64,000 nt of DNA from Anaerolineae bacterium (GCA_023382535.1 JAHDWA010000009.1:45795-109794), one strand, 5' to 3'. Shown: positions 42,201 through 49,604, numbered from the stretch's first letter. Made by a program: numbers and translations. Notes: generated from the sequence alone by a model not told the origin.

Positions 42201-44993
42201 AGCGCCAGCACGACGGTTAGCAGCGGTCACGGCTTCTCTCTGACCAAGAGCGATAGTGTTGACCCGGTGCAAGCCGGGGCGCAACTCATCTACACCATTG
42301 GCTGGAGCGTGATCGGCACCGAGCAGGCGCAGAATGTGGTCATCAGCGATACGCTGCCGGCCAACACTACGTTTGCTAACTGCGCTCCGGCGCCGTGCAG
42401 CCTGGGGGCCGGTAATGTTGTCACCTGGAACCTGGGCAACCGCAACCCCAACACTTCCGGGACGGTCTCTCTGACGGTCAACGTGGCGGGGGCCCTGGCT
42501 AATGGGACGCTTCTGACCAACCAGGCCCGCATCGGCGACAGCAACGGCGGTATAGCGGCCACCTCTAACATCGAGCAGACGACCGTCAGCTCCAGCCACA
42601 GCCTCAGCGTCAACAAGAACGCTCCGGCCAATGCGGCGGCAGGCGGGCAGATTGTCTACACTATGACCTGGACAGTCAGCGGCAACGAGCCGGCGCAGAA
42701 CGTGGTCATCGAGGATAACACCCCGGTCAACACCACCTTCGCCTCGGCGGCCGGCGCGACGACGATCAACAATCCGGGTGTCGGCAACAGCGGCCTGGTC
42801 CGCTGGAACCTGCCCAGCCCGCTGAATCCCGGTGCGACGGGTGTGGTCACTCTGACGGTCAATGTGCTCAGCCCGTTACCCAACGGCACGTCCATCAACA
42901 ACACCGCTTCTATCCGTGACAGCAACAATGGGTCTACGGGCCAGGATACGACGACTACCACGGTCGGCAGCGGTCACGGCTTCACCTTGACCAAGATTGA
43001 CACGCCGGACCCGGTCTCGCCCAACAACCTGATCAACTACACCATCCACTGGGAAGTGACCGGCAATGAGACCGCGCAGAATGTGGTTATCACCGACACC
43101 ATTCCCGCCAACACCACCTTCTTCAGTTGCGGCGGCTGTTCGCAGCAGGGCGGCGGAACGTTTGTGCAGTGGAACCTGGGCAACCGCGGCCCCGGCGAAA
43201 GCGGCGATGTGACCTTGCAGGTCCGGGTCAATCCCCTGACGCCGAACGGCACGGTTATTCCCAACACGGCCCGCATCTTTGATAACAATAATGGCACACG
43301 GGCTACAGCCAGCACGACCACCACCGTGCAGAGCAGCCATACCTTGACGATTGATAAACGCGCTCCGGTAGCAGTGGCGGCGGGCCAGCAAATCGTTTAC
43401 ACCATTGACTACAATGTGGTCGGCGATGAACTGGCGCCTACCGTGGTCATCACCGATCCGATCCCGGCCGGTACCACGTATGTAGCTAATAGCTGCACCG
43501 GCGGCTGTGTCGTGGCCGGTGGCATAGTCACCTGGAACCTGGGCAACCTACTTCCCGGCATTCCGGGCCAGGTGCAGTTCGCGGTGCGGGTTGACAACAA
43601 TGTACCCAACGGCACCGAGATTACTAACATCGCTTATATCCGCGATAATTCGGGTGCGAATGCGACGGATAGCACCATCACTCGAATTGGAACCGACTTG
43701 CTCATTGACCTGGCCGACAACCGCGAGACCGTTCAGCCCGGCGAGCGGATTACCTACACCGCCAGCTTCAGCGGAACCGAGCCGCTCAACTTCGGCTCGG
43801 TGGAGATTGACCTCCCGGCCAATACGACCTTCATCTCAGCCAGCGGTGGCTTCCTGCAGAGCGGCAACACGATCTTCTGGCTAGTCACTTCGCAGCCCGC
43901 CGGGTTCTTCGGCCAGCGTTACATCGTGGTCCAGCTACCGCCGGTCATGGATAATGGCACGGTGGTGAGCACCACGGCTCGTATCGCCGGAGACGGCAAG
44001 AGCAATCGGGAGGATGAAAGCGCGGTGGTCGTATCGCGGCCAGATCTCTCCACTTCGGTCAAGACGGTCAGCAATCCGGGCGCTGCCCCTGGCGAGCTGG
44101 TCACTTACCAGATTGTCCTGAGCAACACCGGCAATATGCACGCCTATAACAGCACGATTACCGACGTCATCCCGGCCGGGCTGACTTACACCGGGACCGT
44201 CACCGCTTCCAGCGGTACGCTTACCTCTGTGGGCGGCCCTATAGGTTGGCAGGGTGAAGTGCGGGTAGGTACACCTGTAACTATCAGCTTTAAGGCCCAA
44301 GTAGGTAGCGCGGTGGCCGCGGGAACGATCATCCAGAACGTGGTTGACATCAATGACGGCTTCAATCCCGGTCTCATCCAAAAGGTGGCTATCATTGCTG
44401 TTGGCAGCCAGGCTCCGGCGGTTCAGGCTATCTATCTGCCGTTCATTACCCGTGGCAGTGGTGGCGGCAGCACGCCGCCGACCGGGCCGGATGTCGAATT
44501 GACCATCCGCAACTGCGGTGATGTCAATGCGGTCGGCGCTTTCTGGGTTGACCTGTACTTCAATCCCAATGAGCAGTCTGTGTTCTGGCCCATCGGTCAC
44601 GGCGAAGGCTATGACTGGTTTGGCCAGGGGGCGGGCTTTGTCGTCAGCACCCTGGGGCCGGGCCAAAGTGTGAGCCTGCACCTGGCCGATGCGGTGGTCA
44701 AAAATATACCTAACCCGCTGCCGTCCTCGGCGCGGCTGTATGCCCAGGTTGACCTGTTCGACAACGCGACGCCCGGTATAGGTGTCGTTGATGAAGGTCC
44801 GAATGGGGAAGCTAACAACGTGGCCGGAAGCAACGGCCGGACATGCAGTGCCACAGCCGGCAAGCCGGATCTGATTGTGGAAAGCATCAAGTTAGTGGGT
44901 ACGTCGAGTGCAGCGGCCGCTTCAACGACAGAAGCAGCCCAGGTAGAGGGGGTAGCTGTGGCTCCGGCTCGGATCCAGCCACCGCAGCACTAA
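33264..44993 (+). CDS. Giant secreted DUF11 repeat protein (3909 aa)
   Basis: Exported surface or matrix protein. A Sec signal is at residues 1-28 (cleavage near PAARA). N-terminal beta domains (about 30-640) come first, with a fibronectin-like part near 210-540. Two SdrD/CnaB-like domains (IGDFVWRDDDGD and IGDLIFTDADRD) lie near 640-870. About twenty DUF11 repeats then run to about residue 3720, many with a conserved Cys pair. Residues roughly 2010-3480 consist of a four-repeat block present three times. An internal IYLPFITRG motif and a final beta domain follow. Its Shine-Dalgarno is AGGAGAGGG. Adhesion or cell-wall structure is likely. No LPXTG motif is present. Confidence 0.93.
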   Translation: MNTKTVAWKFLSLVLLTLLLFLVPAARAATTVYNFVGVTPATCSSNGICAHESDVDTFPYGSAFDQNDFTEPNSTEYGNIADPGTNDWVTDDPDFGDEIFVQFDMRINEAVTSIIQIDLTFTGYTEGGNSQHRIYVLRAGANPFVASSWQQVGSSQNFSSLTEMTRSITSDFEDYVNSNGRITWGVYTTNDSENMHVSYVEMVVTTNGVPNAPTNPRTEGQTNPPNVSDTAPEFSWTFSDPDLPGDAQSAYQIQVGTDTNWGNGAELWDTGKVTGAPGAATNVEYAGTTLTLNGLTYYWRVCTWDSHDAAGPCTATQQFTMIVNQAPTTPVNSIPANASFTTAQNPSFTWSAYNDPDGNPQALIRVQLRPNGGSYGGAGSQDSDEVANITSTYTPSGWNLGTGTYYWRVQVRDSIGSWSNFSTETFFTVDRIPPTSTASSPPFDNAGTIAVGWTASDNVGGSGVASVVLWYRFNGGAWANSGLAPQSGGSGTFVFSPPSGDGTYDFQAVATDTLGNSETLGGVEDTTVYDTSGPTSQATPPAGPVNTPPIAVPWTANGAVSGIAANGVQLWVRTPGSGSFANTGLTASGGSGTFNYTPAAGDGTYCFYTIAADNAGNVEAAPGGANGDGCTLYRNQATIGDFVWRDDDGDAIQEATDGNGQQDAGEPGLSGVTLALSQGGSTLGTTTTNASGFYTFTNLAAGTYTVTVTGGVPAGLTPTSAQPSPRVVTVSAGQDFDVANFGYGPFAVIGDLIFTDADRDGAFDTGETGLANITVWLYSDGNGNGRIDGSDSIVKTTSTNTAGVYAFRGVAPGNYTVLADANDPNLPTSFRPTGLNPVAVANVVVGNTYGNADIGFNTPPPVTKQLYLRTTNVLSRTQPTGATHTTRQIVNNNSFVWQQTPALAGPVTVIDNQPILAQIRIDAFPSTGLICGGQNPDVQATLRIAGGGNLDTDTINNMTPGLNIRTFTFNVNPGTVIPAGARLELQLSVSGADCGVGSGYIIVNFDSVSELSRLEIPTSSYIKIDQAGTFDAAYPGGAATPIFIQGDTVYVRATASDPFGGFDISGATLTVPGVVTNQAMTLVNTGSLTRTFQATLPGLLGGNYTYVITATEGVEGQVTDTASGAFSVIVSNLGNSTKTVDKATAVPGDVLTYTIVLSNTGGLNATVRMTDTLPANVTHLNGPTGGGTWSPGNNAVLFTGLVPANGQVVITHSVRANAVLDHGTIIANNVTIDDGFSKFDTSPPATTVIQSAPNLIQSAKSVNVSTAAPGDFLDYTIVLTNSGNMNAVIDPGSPVLDNIPANASFNGGLFASAGQISYNTGFDRVEWYGTVPAGGSVTLRYRVRLGTPLDRGTVITNTALINEGTGFPAPQTYTRTITSTIISSPILTSTSAKLVDKAIAAPGDSLVYSILLRNSGNMNAPGVVLTDTLPAQVTWGGNGFMSATSGIVQFFPITNTLVWNGDLNAGATVQILFRANVNSPLPNNTQITNVARVFDGAGNFTPFTLSALTVVQSAPNLNTSTKTVVPTTASPGDVLTYTIRLVNSGNAVANTSVVDTLPVQLQNPVIISVSGGQAQVVGGNSITWTGQVTPAQPVTITFRATLRPVLDNGTQVANTAQVNDGVNPAFFIAPAAVTTIQSAPDLNTSLKTVDRATASPNDLLIYTITLTNTGDMVADALVRDILPPNVTFNGGLSASPGAPLPTYSSINNRVSWQGDVTPGTPITVSYRVRINTPLDDDTVILNDAEINDGAGGLFDTNPPAQTIIDSAPNLTTSSKAVDLTTASPGELLHYTVRLVNNGNMVATGVSISDTIPAEVTFASGPFVTGGGSASYVGPQRRVTWNGSVAPGNDIIVEYYATVNSPLVSGTPIVNDAQIQGNFGTIATNQVTTTVASDHQLTLAKNAPSAVGAGQAMTYTIQYNVTGNEPAPSVVITDTVPTNTTYGGCGGASCVQNGGVVTWTLNNLNPSSAGSVTLRVNVAGVLPNGTAITNTAYIFDADDGAAQAEATTTVTSGHGFSLTKRDTGFDPVQAGNPITYNIDWSVGGAEVAQSVIITDRVPLSTTYASCGGATCVQGGGIVTWTLNNQSPGASGTVNMTVNVPSPQPNGTIITNQARIFDSNGGVATTDTEQTTVNSSHTLDVEKTAPVSAPAGGQITYSITYAVTGNEAAQNLVIEDVTPPNTTFASAGGVGATIENPGAGNTGTVRWRLGTRNPGATGVVTMTVNVASPLPRGTLINNTATIQDSNGGATDVDSASTSVTSGHAFTLTKSDTPDPSLPNGIINYTLHWVVTGNEPAQNVTITDTIPANTTFFGCSGCSQQGGVVQWNLGNRIPGENGDVTLQVQVNSPLPNGTVISNQAHIFDGNSGTPAAASTTTTVQSGHNLTLSKSAPSIVQAGQVINYTLNWSVTGNEGAPDVVVTDTIPANTTYVAGSCTAGCTVAGGVVTWDLGDLVPGNAGSLNLAVTTSAVLTNGTRITNTARISDTDGGAALASAVTTISSGHGFSLTKRDTGFDPVQAGTQLTYSIDWAVAGTEQAQNVVISDTLPANTTFANCAPAPCSLGAGNVVTWNLGNRNPNTSGTVSLTVNVAGALANGTLLTNQARIGDSNGGIAATSNIEQTTVSSSHSLSVNKNAPANAAAGGQIVYTMTWTVSGNEPAQNVVIEDNTPVNTTFASAAGATTINNPGVGNSGLVRWNLPSPLNPGATGVVTLTVNVLSPLPNGTSINNTASIRDSNNGTTDQDTAATSVGSGHTLTLTNTDTPDPVSPGNFINYTIHWTVTGNEPAQNVVITDTIPANTTFFGCSGCSQQGSTVQWNLGTRNPGESGDVTLQVQVNSPLPNNTVIPNTARISDGNGGTPVTASTTTTVQSSNQLTLSKSAPSIVQAGQTINYTINWSVTGNQAAPGVIITDAVPISTTYASCSGATCSLGAGNVVTWDLGNLVPGNSGTVNLVVTAGNLLPNGTVITNTARIRDNNGASAQSSASTTVSSGHGFSLTKSDSVDPVQAGAQLIYTIGWSVIGTEQAQNVVISDTLPANTTFANCAPAPCSLGAGNVVTWNLGNRNPNTSGTVSLTVNVAGALANGTLLTNQARIGDSNGGIAATSNIEQTTVSSSHSLSVNKNAPANAAAGGQIVYTMTWTVSGNEPAQNVVIEDNTPVNTTFASAAGATTINNPGVGNSGLVRWNLPSPLNPGATGVVTLTVNVLSPLPNGTSINNTASIRDSNNGSTGQDTTTTTVGSGHGFTLTKIDTPDPVSPNNLINYTIHWEVTGNETAQNVVITDTIPANTTFFSCGGCSQQGGGTFVQWNLGNRGPGESGDVTLQVRVNPLTPNGTVIPNTARIFDNNNGTRATASTTTTVQSSHTLTIDKRAPVAVAAGQQIVYTIDYNVVGDELAPTVVITDPIPAGTTYVANSCTGGCVVAGGIVTWNLGNLLPGIPGQVQFAVRVDNNVPNGTEITNIAYIRDNSGANATDSTITRIGTDLLIDLADNRETVQPGERITYTASFSGTEPLNFGSVEIDLPANTTFISASGGFLQSGNTIFWLVTSQPAGFFGQRYIVVQLPPVMDNGTVVSTTARIAGDGKSNREDESAVVVSRPDLSTSVKTVSNPGAAPGELVTYQIVLSNTGNMHAYNSTITDVIPAGLTYTGTVTASSGTLTSVGGPIGWQGEVRVGTPVTISFKAQVGSAVAAGTIIQNVVDINDGFNPGLIQKVAIIAVGSQAPAVQAIYLPFITRGSGGGSTPPTGPDVELTIRNCGDVNAVGAFWVDLYFNPNEQSVFWPIGHGEGYDWFGQGAGFVVSTLGPGQSVSLHLADAVVKNIPNPLPSSARLYAQVDLFDNATPGIGVVDEGPNGEANNVAGSNGRTCSATAGKPDLIVESIKLVGTSSAAAASTTEAAQVEGVAVAPARIQPPQH
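40850..41464. repeat. Exact 615-bp repeat, first copy
   Basis: Reads identical, base for base, to 42314-42928, offset exactly 1464 bp. The flanks diverge at once on both sides. Confidence 0.85.
42314..42928. repeat. Exact 615-bp repeat, second copy
   Basis: Second copy of 40850-41464. Absence of synonymous differences implies recent duplication or gene conversion. Confidence 0.85.
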
Positions 44994-45020
44994 GAGCGAT
45001 TACTCAAGCAAACGGAACTT

Positions 45021-45056
45021 ATCTCGCTCCCGGAGAAAGTTTGGGAGCGAGATTTG
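45021..45056 (+). terminator. Terminator after the giant gene
   Basis: An 11-bp perfect stem ATCTCGCTCCC/GGGAGCGAGAT (45021-45031, 45043-45053) followed by TTTGTTC. It lies 27 bp beyond the stop codon and just before the next gene. Confidence 0.7.
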
Positions 45057-45077
45057 TTCGAATGAGGAGCTTAAGGT

Positions 45078-45968
45078 ATGAACAAACGTAGATTGAATGG
45101 GCTGGTCCAAGCGGGTCTGATCTTTCTGGTGGGGTTGTTGTGGCTCGCCGGTATGCCCTTAGCGCAAACCTTTGCCCAAACCCCTCCTCCCGGCCGGCCT
45201 GACCCGCCGCCCGATGTTCCGGGGGCGCCGCCGGGCCGGACCAAACCGCCGCAGCCCGGCGGGGGAGGGGGTGTTGTGGGCCGCCAGGGAGGTGGGGGAG
45301 GGGATCACGCTTTCAACCCCTGTATGACCGTGCATGGGGTGGTCATCAGTTGGGGCTACCGCAATGAACCCAAGATACCCGTCACGTTGAATGGGCCGGG
45401 CTGGCAAACGCAAAAGTGGACCGACGATAACGGCCACTATGCCTCTGATTGTTTAGGCGAAGGTCTGGCCCTGCTCAATCCAGTTTCGCCGCCGTGGCTG
45501 CGGCCCATGACGACCGACGTGGCGATCAGATCAGGTTATCGCCAGAATTTCGAGGTTAATTTGGGGGTATATGGCGGTCAGGTCGCTCCGGCGCCCGAAG
45601 TGAGACCGGCCGTTTCGGTCAGTCCTAACTCGGTGCGGCCCGGCGAAACAGTGACCTACACCATCCGCGTGACCAATACCCTGAGCGCCCGGATACCGAT
45701 GGGTGAAGTCATGGTGACGGATTTGCTGCCCGAAGCCTTAACCCCGGTAACCGCCTCTTCAACCCTCGGTGTTGTGGAGTGGTGGGGCAATTTACTCACC
45801 GCCGATATCGGGACTTTACCCCCCGGCCAAACGGTGACTATCGTGGTGACAGGCAGGCTACGGGCTGGCAGCCCGCCTGTATCGGAAATTAGCAGCCGGG
45901 CTTCTCTGCTTCATGCAGGCCATGTGGCCGCCCAATCCCCAACGATCACAATTAGTGTATCTCCTTAG
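45078..45968 (+). CDS. Secreted proline/glycine-rich DUF11 protein
   Basis: Exported protein of 296 residues. The signal peptide is about residues 1-33. A Pro/Gly-rich linker (PPPDVPGAPPGRTKPP, GGGGG) follows, then a small beta domain with two Cys (FNPCMTVHG, SDCLGEG) and one C-terminal DUF11 domain (SPNSVRPGETVTYTIRVTNT). It follows the giant DUF11 gene after a terminator and probably shares its surface function. GAGGAG and AAGGT precede the ATG. Confidence 0.85.
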   Translation: MNKRRLNGLVQAGLIFLVGLLWLAGMPLAQTFAQTPPPGRPDPPPDVPGAPPGRTKPPQPGGGGGVVGRQGGGGGDHAFNPCMTVHGVVISWGYRNEPKIPVTLNGPGWQTQKWTDDNGHYASDCLGEGLALLNPVSPPWLRPMTTDVAIRSGYRQNFEVNLGVYGGQVAPAPEVRPAVSVSPNSVRPGETVTYTIRVTNTLSARIPMGEVMVTDLLPEALTPVTASSTLGVVEWWGNLLTADIGTLPPGQTVTIVVTGRLRAGSPPVSEISSRASLLHAGHVAAQSPTITISVSP

Positions 45969-45995
45969 GTAGACAGCTTAAGTTGTGAGCTACAG

Positions 45996-46035
45996 CCGGA
46001 AAATCGTCCTGGGATACCCCAGGATGGTTTTCCGG
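45996..46035 (+). terminator. Hairpin after the small DUF11 gene
   Basis: CCGGAAAATCGTCCTGGG (45996-46013) pairs with CCCAGGATGGTTTTCCGG (46018-46035) with a short loop. There is no T-run, so it may be a processing or weak termination hairpin. Confidence 0.55.
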
Positions 46036-46153
46036 GGCAGGCGCCCTGATTATCCGCTTGCCTTTCAACTCATCCTTCGCTAGAATACAGCCTCTTCTCC
46101 TCTCAGCTACACCCCATCAAATCAAATTTACAGCGGAAAGTGATAGGATGCTG

Positions 46154-46594
46154 ATGAAATTCTTTACTCTTTTCCTCGTGGGCGTTATGGCCGGCTCGAT
46201 GATTACTCTCCAAAGTGTGCTGAACTCCGCCCTGGGTAAAAAGACAGGCAATTTAGGCTCGGTTTTGGTGCTGACCATCGTCAGCATCTCCGTTCTGATC
46301 GTGTTAATTGCTCTTTTTCCAGACACTGCCAATTTAAGGGGAATTCCTGGCCTGGCGGAGTGGTATCTTTACGCGGGCGGGGTGCTGGGCATTATCATTT
46401 TAGCCGCGCCCATCTTCTTGATTCCCCGGATTGGGGCGACCTCGACCTTGACCGCCCTGGTTGTCGGGCAACTGGTTTTAGCTTTAGTGATGGATCAATT
46501 TGGCCTTTTTGGCCTTCCAAAAATTGAGATTAATTTGACCAGGATAATGGGGCTGATTCTACTGGTTGCGGGCGCGTTATTGATTAAGCAGTAG
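46154..46594 (+). CDS. DMT-superfamily YdcZ-like membrane protein
   Basis: About 146 residues with four to five membrane helices (FFTLFLVGVMAGSMITLQSV; VLVLTIVSISVLIVLIALF; GGVLGIIILAAPIFLIP; ALVVGQLVLALVMDQFG). This fits DUF606/YdcZ proteins of the drug/metabolite transporter group. The frame is open from 46058, but family members begin MK..L.L..G, so the ATG at 46154 (AGGA upstream) is preferred. The substrate is unknown. Confidence 0.82.
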   Translation: MKFFTLFLVGVMAGSMITLQSVLNSALGKKTGNLGSVLVLTIVSISVLIVLIALFPDTANLRGIPGLAEWYLYAGGVLGIIILAAPIFLIPRIGATSTLTALVVGQLVLALVMDQFGLFGLPKIEINLTRIMGLILLVAGALLIKQ

Positions 46595-46604
46595 GCTGGT
46601 CAGT

Positions 46605-47918
46605 TTAATAACCGCAGGCATAGGCATAATCGGCCACAACGGCAGTGATTTTATCGTTAATGAGTTCTGCAGGGGTGTTGAGCAGAATTCCGCCTCGCAC
46701 TTTTTCGTATTGGGCTGGTAAAAACTGGCTCAAGAGAGTCAGCGGGGCAGGATACTGCCGCAAATTGTTAAGCAACTGGGCCAGGGCTTGCTGTACCTCC
46801 GGTTGGGGCCAGTAATAGCGGGAGCGGTCGCTGAAACTATACTTGCGGGCAATCTGCTGCTGAGAAGCCAACCCGGCGTAATACTTTTTCCAGTAGGTTG
46901 GGTTAGCGACCATAGCCTGGTCAAGCACCTTGATTACATGCGATAATTCAACTCCCTGCCGCGACGAGAGCCACTCTGCTTCAAGCATAGCCAGGGCAAA
47001 CACGGCCTCCCGGAAGGCAAAGGTCAGGGCCGGGCCGACCTTCAAAATAGCAAAGTGGTCTTCGACCAGCGCCCGCAGCGCTGCCCGGGTTTGGTAATCG
47101 GTGGAATGAGCCTCAAAAATAAGCTGCCTGTCGGCCTCGATGAAGCGGGCGAGCTGGGCGGCGGCAGGACGATGGTACTCAAACAGGGAGTCATCGCCAA
47201 ACTCTACCCCCGGCTGGACCACTACGGCGATAACCCGCTCCCAGGCCGCCTCCAGGCCGCGCCGGACAAACTCCTTTTTGGTCAACTCAATGGTTTCCCG
47301 GACTGCCTCGACCGTCGTCACGGCCACATCGGCTTCGTGTTCTTGGGCGCCGCCAGGCAGCGGCACTTCTGTTCCAATCACATAGCATGGGGCGGGTTTA
47401 TCTGTACCCGATGCAGGATAGGCGGCCTCCGCGGCAGCGCATAATTCGGCGGCCCGGCCGGCGGCCACGGCTGTATCGAGGGGGAGGTCAGGGTCGTCGT
47501 CGGCGCACTTCATGCTGGCATCCAGATGAAGCTTCGTGTAACCAGCTTCTATACAAGCCCGCATTAACAACCTGGCTTTAGTCATGGCGCTGGCCGCGGC
47601 TTCATTTTGCCAGGCATTGGGGCCGAGATGGTCGCCCCCCAGGATCAGCCGCTCCGCAGGAAAGTTGAATTTGGCGGCGATGCGGCTGACATAATCTCGA
47701 AAATCGGCCGGGGTCATGCTGGTATAGCCGCCGTATTGGTTGACCTGGTTTGAGGTGGATTCGATCAGCAGGGGTGAATCGTCTTTAAGAGCCTGCCGGA
47801 CGCTGGCTTCCAGCACTGCCGGATGAGCCGAACAGATGCTGTAAATACCTTTCGCTTCGCCTCGCTTTTGAGCGGCAACAAGGGCAGGAAGGATTGCGGT
47901 TGGTGATTGATTCTTCAT
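46605..47918 (-). CDS. gatZ: D-tagatose-1,6-bisphosphate aldolase subunit GatZ/KbaZ
   Basis: Non-catalytic subunit that stabilises the class II tagatose-bisphosphate aldolase (GatY/KbaY) in galactitol or N-acetylgalactosamine breakdown. The family signature region PLLIESTSNQVNQYGGYTSM and LILGGDHLGPN are visible, and the length (437 residues) is normal. The frame is open from 48047, but the ATG at 47918 (MKNQSPTAILPALV) matches family starts; AGGTAA lies upstream. No GatY partner is seen nearby. The galactitol-type PTS at 57.5 kb supports a shared pathway. Confidence 0.9.
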   Translation of the reverse strand: MKNQSPTAILPALVAAQKRGEAKGIYSICSAHPAVLEASVRQALKDDSPLLIESTSNQVNQYGGYTSMTPADFRDYVSRIAAKFNFPAERLILGGDHLGPNAWQNEAAASAMTKARLLMRACIEAGYTKLHLDASMKCADDDPDLPLDTAVAAGRAAELCAAAEAAYPASGTDKPAPCYVIGTEVPLPGGAQEHEADVAVTTVEAVRETIELTKKEFVRRGLEAAWERVIAVVVQPGVEFGDDSLFEYHRPAAAQLARFIEADRQLIFEAHSTDYQTRAALRALVEDHFAILKVGPALTFAFREAVFALAMLEAEWLSSRQGVELSHVIKVLDQAMVANPTYWKKYYAGLASQQQIARKYSFSDRSRYYWPQPEVQQALAQLLNNLRQYPAPLTLLSQFLPAQYEKVRGGILLNTPAELINDKITAVVADYAYACGY

Positions 47919-48053
47919 TTGATGTTCATTACCTGTAAGGGCATTATTGCCCGAATTAATCAAGTGATGGCTGGAGTAGACCAGCTCGACGAGATAGTAT
48001 AATGCGCTTTTGGCGGGATTGACAAAAAATAGGTGCGCCTCGCTCAAGATTTA

Positions 48054-48089
48054 GTGATACATGTCATCTCAGTTGATGACTTTCGTTAG
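48054..48089. promoter_or_regulatory. Tandem operators between gatZ and the 65-aa gene
   Basis: GTGATA-ca-TGTCAT (48054-48067) matches 10 of 12 arm positions. A weaker copy ATGACT-tt-CGTTAG lies at 48076-48089. Centres are exactly 22 bp apart. A CATACT -10 at 48113-48118 (start near 48125) would place the proximal centre at -42.5 for the plus-strand small gene. Confidence 0.5.
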
Positions 48090-48164
48090 TGTACATTGTT
48101 ATACTTTTGAGGCATACTGAATTATAGAAGGTGATCTAATTGGTTTGGATGAAGGAGGCCCGCC

Positions 48165-48362
48165 ATGAAGCATAAGTTGTTTGAGTGGGTTTGGGGTTTC
48201 TTGCGCTGGTTGTTTGGCGCTCCCTTCCAGGAATTGCCCTCAGAATTTGGCGATCCGGTTCCGGCAGAATTACGCGTCTTCGAGGCGGAGGTAACAGAAA
48301 TCCAACACCATCCGCAAAGCCAGATACCCCTAGCCCCCGTTGCTCGTCACGAGCGGATCTAA
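48165..48362 (+). CDS. Small orphan protein of 65 residues
   Basis: A perfect AAGGAGG (48152-48158) precedes the ATG by 6 nt, so translation is likely. The N-terminus is tryptophan-rich and amphipathic (LFEWVWGFLRWLFGAPF), suggesting peripheral membrane contact. The rest is Pro-rich and unstructured. No family is recognised. It lies just downstream of the tandem operator and is convergent with the DksA/TraR-like gene. Confidence 0.65.
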   Translation: MKHKLFEWVWGFLRWLFGAPFQELPSEFGDPVPAELRVFEAEVTEIQHHPQSQIPLAPVARHERI

Positions 48363-48429
48363 CGGCTCATTGGCAAAGCAAAAACAATACCAGGCCAGAA
48401 AAAAATAGCTTGTATGGACCATCCTCAGG

Positions 48430-48765
48430 CTAACGGCTGTATCTATGCTGCCGCTCGATGATCGTCTTACAACTAACACATAGGGTCGTGTCCGGAACAG
48501 CCTCCAATCGGGCCGGATCAATGGGTTGGCCGCAGCGTTCACAAATACCATATCCCCCTTGTTGTGCACGTTGCAGGGCTTGATCCAGTGCGTCCAATTT
48601 GCGCTCTTGCTCGCGGATGAGTGAAATCGCCCTATCTTGTTCGACCAATCCAGGGTCTCCCTCACCAAAATTAATATCTATTTCAACCTTTAGGGCTTCC
48701 CGCAAGTGGAGCAGTTCTTTTAGCACTTGGGCTCGTTCTTTTTTAAGTTCTTTTATAATCTGCAT
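48430..48765 (-). CDS. DksA/TraR-family zinc-finger protein
   Basis: Protein of 111 residues. An N-terminal coiled coil (about residues 1-75) is followed by a four-cysteine zinc finger (CERCGQ... CVSCK, C-x2-C-x17-C-x2-C). This is the plan of DksA and its relatives, which bind RNA polymerase and modulate stringent-type responses. The usual acidic tip residues are not clearly identifiable. It stands alone between convergent and codirectional genes. Confidence 0.88.
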   Translation of the reverse strand: MQIIKELKKERAQVLKELLHLREALKVEIDINFGEGDPGLVEQDRAISLIREQERKLDALDQALQRAQQGGYGICERCGQPIDPARLEAVPDTTLCVSCKTIIERQHRYSR

Positions 48766-48842
48766 GATCTTACATTGTCCTGTTTCAGTTAAATTGTTCA
48801 GCTCTCCTGAAAGATGCTGTAATGGTTTCTTATCTCGACATG

Positions 48843-49604
48843 CTACTCGTCGCCTGCCCTGACCCGAGATGTTCGATTCCGCTTGAACGGCTTGACCTGT
48901 TCCCCCACGTTATCTTTAATAAAATTGCCGGAAACGTGCAGCAGCGTATCGCCATAATCGGCATCAAGGTCCATACTAGCCAGGCAAGGATAATTATCAT
49001 GCAAGAGGCCGGCCACTTGTTCGGCTTCCTCGAAAGAAACATCTACCAACCCCTGGGCAACGTAACGGGCACAACCGCAAACGGTGTCGCGCACAACCTC
49101 GGCCGCGCTGATACGCTGACTTCGAACATCCGTGCCGAGACGCAGCTTTGGATGACCAAAGTAACGGGCAAATTCGGCGATGAGGGGATCCTTGTACTCG
49201 ACGAAGTGACCCCGGCCGGCAGCGTAGTATCTCCCGGTCAACGAGCATAAAGGTTTGGGCGTCACACACATAACCCCCATGGCCTGAAGCCGGTCTCGTA
49301 ACTGGCCGGCTAAGCCACGCGGCAGCCAGGCCTCGTTATCTATCGGCGCAATGACCACCCGAGCGCCCGTCACCCGGGCCACTTCCGGTAGCAATTCGGC
49401 AATGCCTCGCTGTTCGCCGAAAGAGAGGAGCAAGTCGGCTGGCGGCAGGGTAGGCGGGACATAATCTGCCGGAGCGTTTATGATCAGCGGCAAATCAGAC
49501 GGGGCCTGCCAGACTTCAACTTTCCATCGAGAAGGGGTGTGTTGGCGGATATTGCTAACATTCCGCTGCCCATACTCGCCTGTAATAACGGCCAAGATAC
49601 GCAT
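48843..49604 (-). CDS. DUF166-family protein
   Basis: Protein of 253 residues beginning MRILAVITGEYGQRNVSN. The body shows ADLLLSFGEQRGIAELLPEV and a Cys-rich stretch (VCGCARYVAQGL). The C-terminus, MDLDADYGDTLLHVSGNFIK, is conserved-looking. I believe this is the DUF166 family, known mainly from methanogens and anaerobes, with unknown function. The frame is open from 49715, but the ATG at 49604 has AAAGGA upstream. A terminator-bearing leader and a tandem operator precede it. Confidence 0.7.
   Translation of the reverse strand: MRILAVITGEYGQRNVSNIRQHTPSRWKVEVWQAPSDLPLIINAPADYVPPTLPPADLLLSFGEQRGIAELLPEVARVTGARVVIAPIDNEAWLPRGLAGQLRDRLQAMGVMCVTPKPLCSLTGRYYAAGRGHFVEYKDPLIAEFARYFGHPKLRLGTDVRSQRISAAEVVRDTVCGCARYVAQGLVDVSFEEAEQVAGLLHDNYPCLASMDLDADYGDTLLHVSGNFIKDNVGEQVKPFKRNRTSRVRAGDE

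Larger units (their letters stand above)
39300..43690. repeat. Three-fold higher-order repeat within the giant gene
   Basis: A block of four different DUF11 units (types starting SGHGFSLTK, SSHTLDVEK, SGHAFTLTK, SGHNLTLSK) occurs three times, beginning near 39300, 40761 and 42228. The period is about 1464 bp (488 residues). Confidence 0.85.

Noticed and set aside
39300..43690. CRISPR-like periodic repeats
   Set aside because: Period of 1464 bp, fully in frame and coding for DUF11 domains; no spacers.
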